Below are positions 53,169 to 60,693 of a stretch of DNA of 64,000 nt, piece by piece (the first letter of the stretch is position 1; every line of letters starts with the position of its first letter). The stretch spans positions 107,294 to 171,293 of the forward strand of contig CAILTK010000058.1 in the NCBI GenBank assembly GCA_903837135.1, given 5' to 3'. The notes below the pieces were generated by a model that was not told the DNA's origin, made no database searches, and worked only from the letters and a program-made list of their open reading frames with translations. The DNA is from an uncultured Caulobacterales bacterium. Its GTDB lineage: Bacteria; Pseudomonadota; Alphaproteobacteria; Caulobacterales; Caulobacteraceae. Made by a program: the position numbers and the translations under genes.

Positions 53169-54819
53169 AGACCGCCTCCTTGAAGGGCGCGGGTCCGAGC
53201 CGCCGGTAGGTGTCGAGGAAGCGCTCCGACGCGTCCGACCGCAGGCCGAGGTAGGCGTCGACCAGAGCCTCCACCGCCGGCGCCACCTGGTCGGCCGGCA
53301 GGGCCGGGCCGAGAATGGCGGCCAGCGAGGCGTCCTCGGCGCCCGAGCCGCCGAGCGACAGCTGGTAGAACTCCTCGCCCTTCTTATCCACGCCAAGGAT
53401 GCCGATGTGGCCGACGTGGTGGTGACCGCAGGCGTTGATGCAACCGGAGATCTTGATCTTCAGCTCGCCGATCGCCTCGGCCCGGTCGGGAGTTTCGAAC
53501 CTGCGGGCGATGTCCTGGGCGATCGGAATGGCCCGGGCGTTGGCCAGGGCGCAATAGTCGAGTCCCGGGCAGGCGATGATGTCGGTGACGAGGTCGAGGT
53601 TCGGCGTCGCCAGGCCGTGGCGCTGCAGCTCGGCGAACACCACCGGCAGGTCGTCGAGCTTCACGTGCGGCAGAACCAGGTTCTGCGCGTGGGTGACGCG
53701 GATGTCGTCCTGGCCGTAGCGCTCCGCGAGGCCGGCCACCGCCTCCATCTGCTCGGCCGTGGCGTCGCCGGGGGTCTCGCCCGGAGCCTTCAGGCTGATG
53801 TTGACGATCGCGTACCCGGGGCGCTTGTGCGGCGCCAGGTTGTTGCGGGCGAAGCGGGCGAAGGCCGGATCGGCGGCCCTGGCGGCCTCGAACGCCGTCG
53901 ATCGCGCCGGCAGGGCTTCGAACGGAACCACCCCGAAGGCGGTGCGGATGCGCGCCAGCTCGAGGTCCGGCAGGTCGATCGCGGCCTGGTCAAGGGCGGC
54001 CCACTCGGCCTCCACCTGCCGGCCGAAGTCTTCCGCGCCGGTGGCGGCGACCAGGATCTTGATCCGCGCCTTGTAGATGTTGTCGCGCCGCCCCAGCCGG
54101 TTGTACACGCGCAGGATCGCGGTGAGGTAGGACAACAGGCTGCGCGCCGGCAGGAACTCGCGGATCGTCGGCCCGAGATAGGGCGTGCGGCCCATGCCGC
54201 CGCCGACCATCACCTCGAAGCCGAGCTGGCCGTCGCGGTTGCGGGTCAGCTTCAGGCCGATGTCGTGCGACCGCGCCGCCGTGCGGTCCTTGGCCGACCC
54301 GGTCACCGCGATCTTGAACTTGCGCGGCAGGTAGGTGAACTCGGGGTGGAAGGTTGACCACTGGCGAATCGCCTCGGACCACACGCGCGGATCGTCGACC
54401 TCCTCGGCCGTGGCGCCGGCGTAGGGATCGGCGGTGACGTTGCGGATGCAGTTGCCCGAGGTCTGGATGGCGTGCAGATCCACCGCCGCCAGCCGGTCGA
54501 GGATGTCCGGCGCGTCCTTCAGCCTGATCCAATGGAACTGGATGTTGGTGCGGGTGGTGAAGTGGCCGTAGCCCTTGTCGAACTCGCGCGAGATTTCGGC
54601 CAGGGCGCGCAGCTGCCGCCCGTCGAGCGCGCCATAGGGGATGGCGACGCGCAGCATGTAGGCGTGGAGCTGCAGGTAGAGGCCGTTCATCAGCCGCAGC
54701 GGCTTGAACTGGTCCTCGCTGAGGTCCCCCGCCAGCCGGCGCGTCACCTGGCCGCGGAATTCCGCCGCCCGATCCGCCAGCATGTCGCGGTCGATCTGAT
54801 CGTAGGCGTACACACTCAC
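53146..54819 (-). CDS. cysI: Sulfite (nitrite/sulfite) reductase hemoprotein
   Basis: A 557-aa siroheme/[4Fe-4S] enzyme that reduces sulfite to sulfide with six electrons. The cluster-siroheme ligands are CPGLDYC (C-x5-C) and CINAC (C-x3-C) followed by GHHHVGHIGILG. Siroheme-binding residues lie in TTRTNIQFHWIRL and TSGNCIRNVTADP. The start is GTG 54819 with GGAGAAAGCC before it, overlapping the DUF2849 stop. Operon context (cobA, DUF2849, DUF934, cysH) favours sulfite over nitrite. Confidence 0.94.
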   Translation of the reverse strand: MSVYAYDQIDRDMLADRAAEFRGQVTRRLAGDLSEDQFKPLRLMNGLYLQLHAYMLRVAIPYGALDGRQLRALAEISREFDKGYGHFTTRTNIQFHWIRLKDAPDILDRLAAVDLHAIQTSGNCIRNVTADPYAGATAEEVDDPRVWSEAIRQWSTFHPEFTYLPRKFKIAVTGSAKDRTAARSHDIGLKLTRNRDGQLGFEVMVGGGMGRTPYLGPTIREFLPARSLLSYLTAILRVYNRLGRRDNIYKARIKILVAATGAEDFGRQVEAEWAALDQAAIDLPDLELARIRTAFGVVPFEALPARSTAFEAARAADPAFARFARNNLAPHKRPGYAIVNISLKAPGETPGDATAEQMEAVAGLAERYGQDDIRVTHAQNLVLPHVKLDDLPVVFAELQRHGLATPNLDLVTDIIACPGLDYCALANARAIPIAQDIARRFETPDRAEAIGELKIKISGCINACGHHHVGHIGILGVDKKGEEFYQLSLGGSGAEDASLAAILGPALPADQVAPAVEALVDAYLGLRSDASERFLDTYRRLGPAPFKEAVYADADQA

Positions 54820-55178
54820 GGCTTTCTCCGGATCAGACTGAGGCGGCCGGTCGAACGCGCCGCGCCGTGGGCGTGCTGGATCGCCGCGATCGCCGCTCCG
54901 CCCTGCGCCTGCTTGCCGAGATCGAGATGGTCGGAAGGACCCAGGGCCCGAATTCGTTCGCGGAAGCTGACCGGCGCGGCGCCGTCGTCGGTGACGGCGA
55001 TCAGATAGGGATCGATCAGCACCGTGGCCAGTCCCTTGGCCGACGCCAGGGCCGCCTCCGCGGGCGCTTCGGCGTCGTAGAGCCGCGCGTCCGCGAACTG
55101 CTCGACCCAGGCGTCGCCGGACCAGAACACCACCTCGCCGTCCAGGAGCCGGTTCGCGGTCAGGGCTTGCAGGGTCAT
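54816..55178 (-). CDS. DUF2849 protein
   Basis: A 120-aa protein beginning LQALTANRLLDGEVVFWSGDAW, typical of DUF2849, a small family fixed between cobA/cysG and cysI in alphaproteobacteria. Function unknown; a supporting role in sulfite reduction is suggested by context. It overlaps cobA (55175-55178, ATGA) and cysI (54816-54819, GTGA), so translation is coupled on both sides. Confidence 0.88.
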   Translation of the reverse strand: MTLQALTANRLLDGEVVFWSGDAWVEQFADARLYDAEAPAEAALASAKGLATVLIDPYLIAVTDDGAAPVSFRERIRALGPSDHLDLGKQAQGGAAIAAIQHAHGAARSTGRLSLIRRKP

Positions 55179-56146
55179 GAGCGCTTGCCTTGCATACCGC
55201 GATTGCTTTCTTTCTTCCGCTCGTCCCCGCGAACGCCGGGACCCAGATCGTAAAGCGCCGCCCCTTTGGCAAGTCTTGCGCCCGGGATCCCTACCAGCAG
55301 CTCCATAGGATCTGGGTCCCGGCCTTCGCCGGGATGAGCGGTGAGGGGGGCGGACGCCAGGGCGCTCACCTCGCCGATGATGAGGATCACCGGGCCATCG
55401 AATCCGGCCGCCGCCTCGGGCAGACCTGCCAGGGTCGTCACGGCCCGACGCTCGGCGGGCTGGCTGGCGTTCTCGACGATGGCGACGGGGGTCGAGGCCG
55501 AACGGCCGGCGTCGATCAGCCGTTCGGCGATCCGCGGGGCGGTCGAAAGGCCCATGTAGACGACCACGGTATGATTGGGGGTGGCCAGCGCGGTCCAGTC
55601 GAGCAGAGGCTCGCCATCGTGTTGCGCGTGCCCGGTGACGAAGGTCACCGCCTGGGCGAGGCCGCGATGGGTCAGGGGCGCACCGGCGCCCGCGGACGCG
55701 GCCAGGGCGGCCGAAACGCCCGGGACGATCTCGCAGTCGACCTCCGCCGCGCGGCACGCCAGCATCTCCTCCCCGCCCCGGCCGAACACGAACGGATCGC
55801 CGCCCTTGAGCCGGACCACGGTCAGGCCTTCACGCGCCAGGCCGATCAGCAGGGTGTTGATGTCGTCCTGCGGCAGGGCGTGGCGCGCCTTCTGCTTGCC
55901 GACGTAAAGCCTGCGAGCGCCGGCGGGAACGAGGTCGAGAATCTCTGCCGCCACCAGCCGGTCGTGCACGACGACATCGGCCGCCTGCAGCACGCGCGCC
56001 GCCTTCAGGGTCAGGAGTTCCGGATCGCCCGGGCCTGCCCCGACCAGCCAGACCTTGCCCGCCGACGGACGCGAGGCGGACTCTCTCCCCTCCCCGCCGC
56101 CGAGGGCGACGAGGTCGGAAAGCGTCGGGGAGCCGCGGCGCGGCAT
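55175..56146 (-). CDS. cobA: Uroporphyrinogen-III C-methyltransferase (siroheme synthesis)
   Basis: A 323-aa SUMT enzyme. It methylates uroporphyrinogen III twice with SAM to give precorrin-2 on the way to siroheme, the cofactor of CysI. Visible are VWLVGAGPGDPELLTLKA, VHDRLV, VVRLKGGDPFVFGRGGEE and VPGVSAALAASA. The methyltransferase domain ends at about residue 270 with GEVSALA. The remaining ~50 residues (TAHPGEGRDPDP and onward) are encoded by a REP-like element. CysG dehydrogenase/chelatase domains are absent. Confidence 0.92.
   Translation of the reverse strand: MPRRGSPTLSDLVALGGGEGRESASRPSAGKVWLVGAGPGDPELLTLKAARVLQAADVVVHDRLVAAEILDLVPAGARRLYVGKQKARHALPQDDINTLLIGLAREGLTVVRLKGGDPFVFGRGGEEMLACRAAEVDCEIVPGVSAALAASAGAGAPLTHRGLAQAVTFVTGHAQHDGEPLLDWTALATPNHTVVVYMGLSTAPRIAERLIDAGRSASTPVAIVENASQPAERRAVTTLAGLPEAAAGFDGPVILIIGEVSALASAPLTAHPGEGRDPDPMELLVGIPGARLAKGAALYDLGPGVRGDERKKESNRGMQGKRS
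55217..55341. repeat. REP-like element overlapping the 3' end of cobA
   Basis: Arms at 55217-55249 and 55309-55341 are imperfect complements (CCGCTCGTCCCCGCGAA... against ...TTCGCCGGGATGAGCGG; GACCCAGATC against GATCTGGGTC). The element lies inside the cobA reading frame and gives its last ~50 codons, with the ATGA overlap to the next gene preserved. Confidence 0.75.
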
Positions 56147-56176
56147 GGCGACTTACTCCTCAGGCCCGAACGCGTC

Positions 56177-56240
56177 GCGAGGCGAGCGTCGCCGCTCGCC
56201 TCGCCAACCTTCACCGGAAAGGGCCAACAGTCGGTGAAGG
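56177..56240 (-). promoter_or_regulatory. Structured 5' leader of the sulfur operon
   Basis: On the minus-strand RNA two perfect hairpins follow one another: CCTTCACCG-N15-CGGTGAAGG (56240-56208) and GCGAGGCGAGC-N6-GCTCGCCTCGC (56204-56177). Then GAGGAGTAAG and the cobA ATG follow. A further GCTTGC/GCAAGC pair lies upstream at 56244-56280. The compact arrangement suggests a riboswitch, attenuator or protein-binding leader in front of siroheme and sulfite reductase genes. Confidence 0.55.
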
Positions 56241-56311
56241 CGCGCTTGCAAAATCGGTTCGAAAGCTCCACTTCGCAAGCCACCTTTTCCGCCGGGGCGT
56301 TTAGGAATTCT

Positions 56312-57256
56312 ATGGACCGTCGTCGCTTGCCGCCGCTCAACGCCCTGCGTGCGTTCGAGGCCGCAGCGCGGCACATGAACTTTTCCCGCGCCGCGGACGA
56401 GCTGTCGGTTACGCCCGGCGCCGTCAGCCAGCAGATCCAGAACCTCGAGGACTTCATCGGCGCGGCCCTGTTTCGCCGGACGCCGCGCGGCCTCTTGCTC
56501 ACCGACGCCGCCCAGACCGCCCTGCCCGCCCTGCGCGACGCCTTCGACAAGCTGGCCGAGGCCTCCTCCCTGCTCACCGCCGCGGTGGACGGCCGGCGCG
56601 TGACCGTGTCGGCCGCGCCCTCCTTCGCCGCCAAATGGCTGGTGCCGCGCCTCGGCCGGTTCGAGGCCCAGCGGCCCGAGGTGGACGTCTGGCTGACCGC
56701 CGGGATGGAGCTGGTCGACTTCGCCGCCGGCGAGGTGGACGTGGCCATCCGCTACGGCGCCGGCCACTATGCGGGCCTGGAGGTGGCGCGGCTGATGAGC
56801 GAGACGGTGCTGCCGGTCTGCTCGCCCGGCCTCCTGGCCGAAAAGCCGCTCAACTCGCTCGAGGACCTCGCGGCGCACACCCTGCTTCACGACGGCTCGC
56901 CCGACGCCGACGACAGCTGCCCCGACTGGGTCATGTGGCTGGCGGCGCGCGGGGTGAGGGGCGTCGACGGCGCGCGCGGTCCCCGCTTCAATCAGTCGAG
57001 CCTGGTGATCGAGGCGGCGATGAACGGCCGGGGCGTGGCCCTGGCCAAGCGCGCCCTGGCCCTGGCGGACCTCGATGCGGGCCGGCTGGTCACTCCGTTC
57101 GACATCTCCACCGCCGTCGACTTCGCCTATTACGTGGTTCACCCCAAGGCCAAGGGCCGGCTGCCGCAGGTCAAAGCCTTCGTCGGCTGGCTGAAGGAGG
57201 AGGCCGAGCTGCATGAGGCGGCGCTCATGACCATCGACAACGGGGCGGGAATCTGA
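56312..57256 (+). CDS. LysR family regulator, GcvA-like
   Basis: A 314-aa LTTR. It starts MDRRRLPPLNALRAFEAAARHMNFSRAADEL, with TPGAVSQQIQNLEDFIG as the recognition region, matching the GcvA branch. The effector domain has the usual AAKWLVPRLGRF and FNQSSLVIEAAMNGRGVALA. ATG 56312 was chosen at the family start. It is divergent from the cobA-cysI-cysH operon, so a role in controlling sulfur assimilation is plausible, in place of glycine cleavage. A GCTTGC-N25-GCAAGC pair lies in the shared region. Confidence 0.9.
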   Translation: MDRRRLPPLNALRAFEAAARHMNFSRAADELSVTPGAVSQQIQNLEDFIGAALFRRTPRGLLLTDAAQTALPALRDAFDKLAEASSLLTAAVDGRRVTVSAAPSFAAKWLVPRLGRFEAQRPEVDVWLTAGMELVDFAAGEVDVAIRYGAGHYAGLEVARLMSETVLPVCSPGLLAEKPLNSLEDLAAHTLLHDGSPDADDSCPDWVMWLAARGVRGVDGARGPRFNQSSLVIEAAMNGRGVALAKRALALADLDAGRLVTPFDISTAVDFAYYVVHPKAKGRLPQVKAFVGWLKEEAELHEAALMTIDNGAGI

Positions 57257-57348
57257 CCTCGATCGGGGTCGCAAACCAAGCTGGCGAAGGGTTTGTTAGG
57301 GATTGTGGCGCAGCCTCCGCGTGCGATCGGGCGGATAGGGGCGGCCTC

Positions 57349-57645
57349 TTGTCCACATTCAAGGATTGGTTCGGCATCGGCCTGTTGGGGCCCTATGTCG
57401 CGACGCCGAACAACCTGTTCGGCTGGTTGACCACGCTGGGCCTGACCCTGCCGGCGCTGGTCTACGCCACAGTGGGCGGAGGCCTCGGCCGGCTGCTGGC
57501 GGGCGGCCTGTTCGCCTTCCTGTTCGGCTTCAGCTACGCCATCGCCGAGGAACGCGGCGACGGCCGCCCCGGCGCGATGGGCGGCGCGGGCGCCTTGTCG
57601 CCTGAACGTCCAGCCTCCGTCGACGAGACCCCGCTGGCTGCTTAG
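57349..57645 (+). CDS. Small membrane protein of unknown function
   Basis: A 98-aa protein with two hydrophobic segments (LTLGLTLPALVYATVGG, LLAGGLFAFLFGFSYAI) and a Gly/Ala/Pro-rich tail. The likely start is TTG 57349. No family recognised. It lies between the GcvA-like gene and a peptide transporter on the same strand. Confidence 0.5.
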   Translation: MSTFKDWFGIGLLGPYVATPNNLFGWLTTLGLTLPALVYATVGGGLGRLLAGGLFAFLFGFSYAIAEERGDGRPGAMGGAGALSPERPASVDETPLAA

Positions 57646-57746
57646 AACCTGTTGCGGCCTCGCGCCGACCCAAAGGCCGCGGGCCGCATCCCTGCATCCA
57701 CCGATTCCCTCCGACGGCGATTAGGGCTACCGGTCCGCCAGGGGAG

Positions 57747-59144
57747 ATGATCATGCTCGAGGCGCCCGCCGGAGTGACGCACAAGGGAGACGTCCTCGGC
57801 CATCCACCGGGGCTATGGTTCCTGTGCTTCGCCGAGGGTTGGGAACGGTTTTCCTACTACGGCATGCAGGCGCTGCTGGTGCTGTACATGACACAGCAGC
57901 TGCTGCTGCCCGGCCACGTGCAGCACGTGGCCGCCTTCGCCGCCTTTCGCGGCCTGATCGATCCCGCCCACAGCCTGTCGCCGATCGCCCTCGGATCGGC
58001 CATCTTCGGCCTCTACGCCGGCGGGGTCTACCTGACGCCGATCTTCGGCGGCTTCCTGGCCGATCAGGTGCTGGGCCGGACCCGGACGGTGGTCCTCGGC
58101 GCTTGCTTGATGGCGCTCGGCCACTTCCTGATGGCCTTCGAGGCGTCCTTCCTGCTCGCTCTCGCCTGCCTGTTGATCGGGGTCGGATGCTTCAAGGGCA
58201 ATATCGCCAGCCAGGTGGGCGAACTCTATCCGCCGGACGACCTGCGCCGCGCCGACGCCTTCCAGGTCTATCTCCTGGGCATCAACATCGCCGTGATCGC
58301 CGCCCCCCTGGTCTGCGGCACGCTGGGACAGAAGGTGGCGTGGCACTGGGGCTTCGGCGCGGCGGGCGTCGGCATGCTGATCGGGCTCGCCGTCTATCTG
58401 TCGGGGCGGCGGTGGCTGCCGCCGGATACGCTCAGCGCCCGAAGACGGGCCGACGCCGGGGCGCGCCGCCCGCAGATCACGGCGCGCGAGTGGACCACCG
58501 TCGCCGTCCTCGTCGCCCTGCTGCCGGTGCTGGCGCTGGCGGCGCTCGGCAATCAGCAGATCTTCAATTCCTATCTCGTGTGGGGCGACGCCCACTACGA
58601 CCTGAGGTTGGGCGGGACACGCCTGCCGGTCACCTGGCTGGTGTCGCTCGACGCGGTGTTCAGCATGAGCTGCATTCTGCTGTCGCTGGGGTTCTGGCGG
58701 TTGTGGGCGCGCTGGCGCCGGGAGCCGGACGAGATCGTCAAGCTGGCCATCGGCGCGGTGATCGCCGCCGGCGCGCCGCTGCTGCTGGCGTTCGGCAGCG
58801 TGAACGAGGCGATCACCGGCCACAAGGTGTCGCTGGCCTGGGGGCTCGGCTTCCACCTCGTTAACGACATCGGCTACGCTAACATGTTTCCGGTCGGGCT
58901 GGCGCTGTTCTCGCGGGCCGCGCCGAAGGCGGTCGGCGGGGCCATGATCGGCGTCTACTATCTGCACCTGTTCATCGCCAACCTGGGCGTCGGCTATCTC
59001 GGCGGCCTGCTCGAGCCGCTCGGCCCCGCGCGATTCTGGTTCCTGCACGCGGGTCTGGTGGTGCTCGGCGCCGCATCGATGGTCGCTTTCGCGGCGGTCT
59101 TCCGTCGCCACCTCGCGCCGTCGACCGAGGCCGAGGTGGCGTGA
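57747..59144 (+). CDS. POT/PTR family proton-coupled peptide transporter
   Basis: A 465-aa major-facilitator protein with about 12-14 helices. TM1 carries the proton-coupling E-x2-ERF-x-YYG motif (EGWERFSYYGMQALLVLYM), and a later loop shows GGFLADQVLGRTRTV, both typical of POT transporters for di- and tripeptides. It works in the inner membrane. GGGGAG precedes ATG 57747. No peptidase is encoded next to it. Confidence 0.92.
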   Translation: MIMLEAPAGVTHKGDVLGHPPGLWFLCFAEGWERFSYYGMQALLVLYMTQQLLLPGHVQHVAAFAAFRGLIDPAHSLSPIALGSAIFGLYAGGVYLTPIFGGFLADQVLGRTRTVVLGACLMALGHFLMAFEASFLLALACLLIGVGCFKGNIASQVGELYPPDDLRRADAFQVYLLGINIAVIAAPLVCGTLGQKVAWHWGFGAAGVGMLIGLAVYLSGRRWLPPDTLSARRRADAGARRPQITAREWTTVAVLVALLPVLALAALGNQQIFNSYLVWGDAHYDLRLGGTRLPVTWLVSLDAVFSMSCILLSLGFWRLWARWRREPDEIVKLAIGAVIAAGAPLLLAFGSVNEAITGHKVSLAWGLGFHLVNDIGYANMFPVGLALFSRAAPKAVGGAMIGVYYLHLFIANLGVGYLGGLLEPLGPARFWFLHAGLVVLGAASMVAFAAVFRRHLAPSTEAEVA

Positions 59145-59169
59145 GTCGGGCCAAGTGTCCGGGCCAAGT

Positions 59170-60345
59170 CTAATGCAGCGAGGTGTTGCAGCCGCAGTGG
59201 GTGATGCCGGCGGCGAGCGCAAGTTCGGAGGGCACTTCGTTGTCCAGCCGCAGGGCGAACACCAGCGGCGACACGCGTCTGGCCGCCTCGGCGAAGCGGG
59301 AGAGTTGGACGAAAAGGTCGCGGGTCGGGAGTCGCATGAGGCCGCAATCGATCGTCAGGCCGGTCAGGCGGCACCCCCGCAGCAGGTCCACCGGGACGCG
59401 GTCAGGCTGGGCCCGGGCCAGAATCTTGCGACAGTGCGGTGTCATCATCCCCACCACCTCTTCGATGCGGCCCTGGGGCGTTCCGGCCTCGATATCGAGC
59501 AGTTCCAGGATGATGGGCCTAAGGGGATCCTTCCGGACCTGTTCGAGGTGGCGGATGATGTCAGCGCGGTTGCGCGTGTTGGCCACGGTGTGGATCGACG
59601 CCGACAGGAAAACCCCGAGCTTGGTCGTCGCATAGAGGGTCTTGGCCCGATCGGCGGTGGCGTCGTTCACCAGGCCGAGACAGGAGGGGGAGAGCTGCTC
59701 GGGCCATCGGTCGCTGAGGTAGAGCCCGGTCTCCTGGTTTCGGAGTCTGGTCCAGATCCGGTTCGCGATCGCCGTCCCGTTGCGCAGGTTGATGACCCGC
59801 TCGCGATGAAACTCGAGCTCCACGGCGCCGCCCTCGGGCACGGCGAACGACAGGGTGCTCCAGTCCGACCCGGACGCCGGTGAACCGGCCCCCGTATGCT
59901 CCTGGCTCAGGGCCCGGGGATCGAGGCGGGCGCAGGCGAGCTCGAAGTCCTCCGAGATCGACAGGACCGTCGCGATGCGCATGTCTTCGAACCGCTGGAC
60001 CCCGAGAAAGAACTCCAGAAGGTCGCGCAGGATCTTCAGGGCGAGGACGCGGCTGGTCTCCGGATCGTCCGCGGCGCACAGTACGAAGTCGACCTCGCTC
60101 GCCCGCGCCCACTGGGCGGGCGGCGTCAGCTTGCGGTCGAGCATCCGCGCCACCGCTTCCCAAACCATTTCACGCTTGACGCCCCACTGCTCCGCCAGGC
60201 GATCGCGGATGGCGTCGATGCCGATGATCACCACGCAGCCGCGCGCCAGCAGCTCGGAGTTCATGAGGCCGGTGAGCCGGGTCCGGTTGTCGGCGCTGGT
60301 GAGACGCGCCAGGGTCGGTTGGATCGAGGGCGCCAGGCCGTTCAT
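59170..60345 (-). CDS. Degenerate GGDEF/EAL-like protein, unknown function
   Basis: A 391-aa soluble protein. The N-terminal ~130 residues follow the order of a GGDEF domain (RLTGLMNSELLARG, IIGIDAIRDRLAEQWG, ASEVDFVLCAAD) but lack GG[DE]EF. The C-terminal ~200 residues follow an EAL fold (FHRERVINLRNG, LGVFLSASI, PIILELLDIE, VFALRLDNEVPSELALAAGITHCG) without the catalytic EAL or its metal ligands. It is therefore probably an inactive relative that may bind a nucleotide or partner. This assignment is by eye; an unrelated fold is possible. Confidence 0.5.
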   Translation of the reverse strand: MNGLAPSIQPTLARLTSADNRTRLTGLMNSELLARGCVVIIGIDAIRDRLAEQWGVKREMVWEAVARMLDRKLTPPAQWARASEVDFVLCAADDPETSRVLALKILRDLLEFFLGVQRFEDMRIATVLSISEDFELACARLDPRALSQEHTGAGSPASGSDWSTLSFAVPEGGAVELEFHRERVINLRNGTAIANRIWTRLRNQETGLYLSDRWPEQLSPSCLGLVNDATADRAKTLYATTKLGVFLSASIHTVANTRNRADIIRHLEQVRKDPLRPIILELLDIEAGTPQGRIEEVVGMMTPHCRKILARAQPDRVPVDLLRGCRLTGLTIDCGLMRLPTRDLFVQLSRFAEAARRVSPLVFALRLDNEVPSELALAAGITHCGCNTSLH

Positions 60346-60693
60346 CGGACCGCACGCTCAGGCGAGGTCCGAAGCGCGGCTCCGCCGGACATCGGGCGGG
60401 CGCGAGGACGTGGCGGATTCAGCCGATCGATAATCAACGGCTGCGATCGTACCGGACGGCGCGAACCCATGGGGCCCCCTGTTAGACGCGCGCCCCAACG
60501 CTGCTCAGCCCGACGCGTCCATTAAGACGCTCGCTGATTGATCGAAGGTTTAGGAGAACGGTAAACGGGACGCCTGATCGCGACCACCGCTGCGCCGTGT
60601 CGCCGACGGAGCGGACACTTTTCGCGCGGCGCTCTGGAAAAAAAACGGCCCCGGAGTCGCCTCCGGGGCCGGATTCGTTTCGGGGCGCCGTGC
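60346..60693. other. Intergenic region, 348 bp
   Basis: Spacer between the degenerate GGDEF/EAL-like gene (start at 60345) and the end of the lipoprotein gene (60694), both on the minus strand. No reading frame with a ribosome binding site was found. The only clear element is the intrinsic terminator at 60638-60671. The promoter of the 391-aa gene should be in the left part, near 60360-60480, but no motif stands out. Confidence 0.7.
60638..60671 (-). terminator. Intrinsic terminator of the lipoprotein gene
   Basis: On the minus strand a perfect 10-bp GC-rich stem (GGCCCCGGAG / CTCCGGGGCC, 4-base loop) is followed by CG and a run of eight Ts. It lies 23 bp beyond the stop of the lipoprotein gene. 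This is the clearest Rho-independent terminator in the window. Confidence 0.9.
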
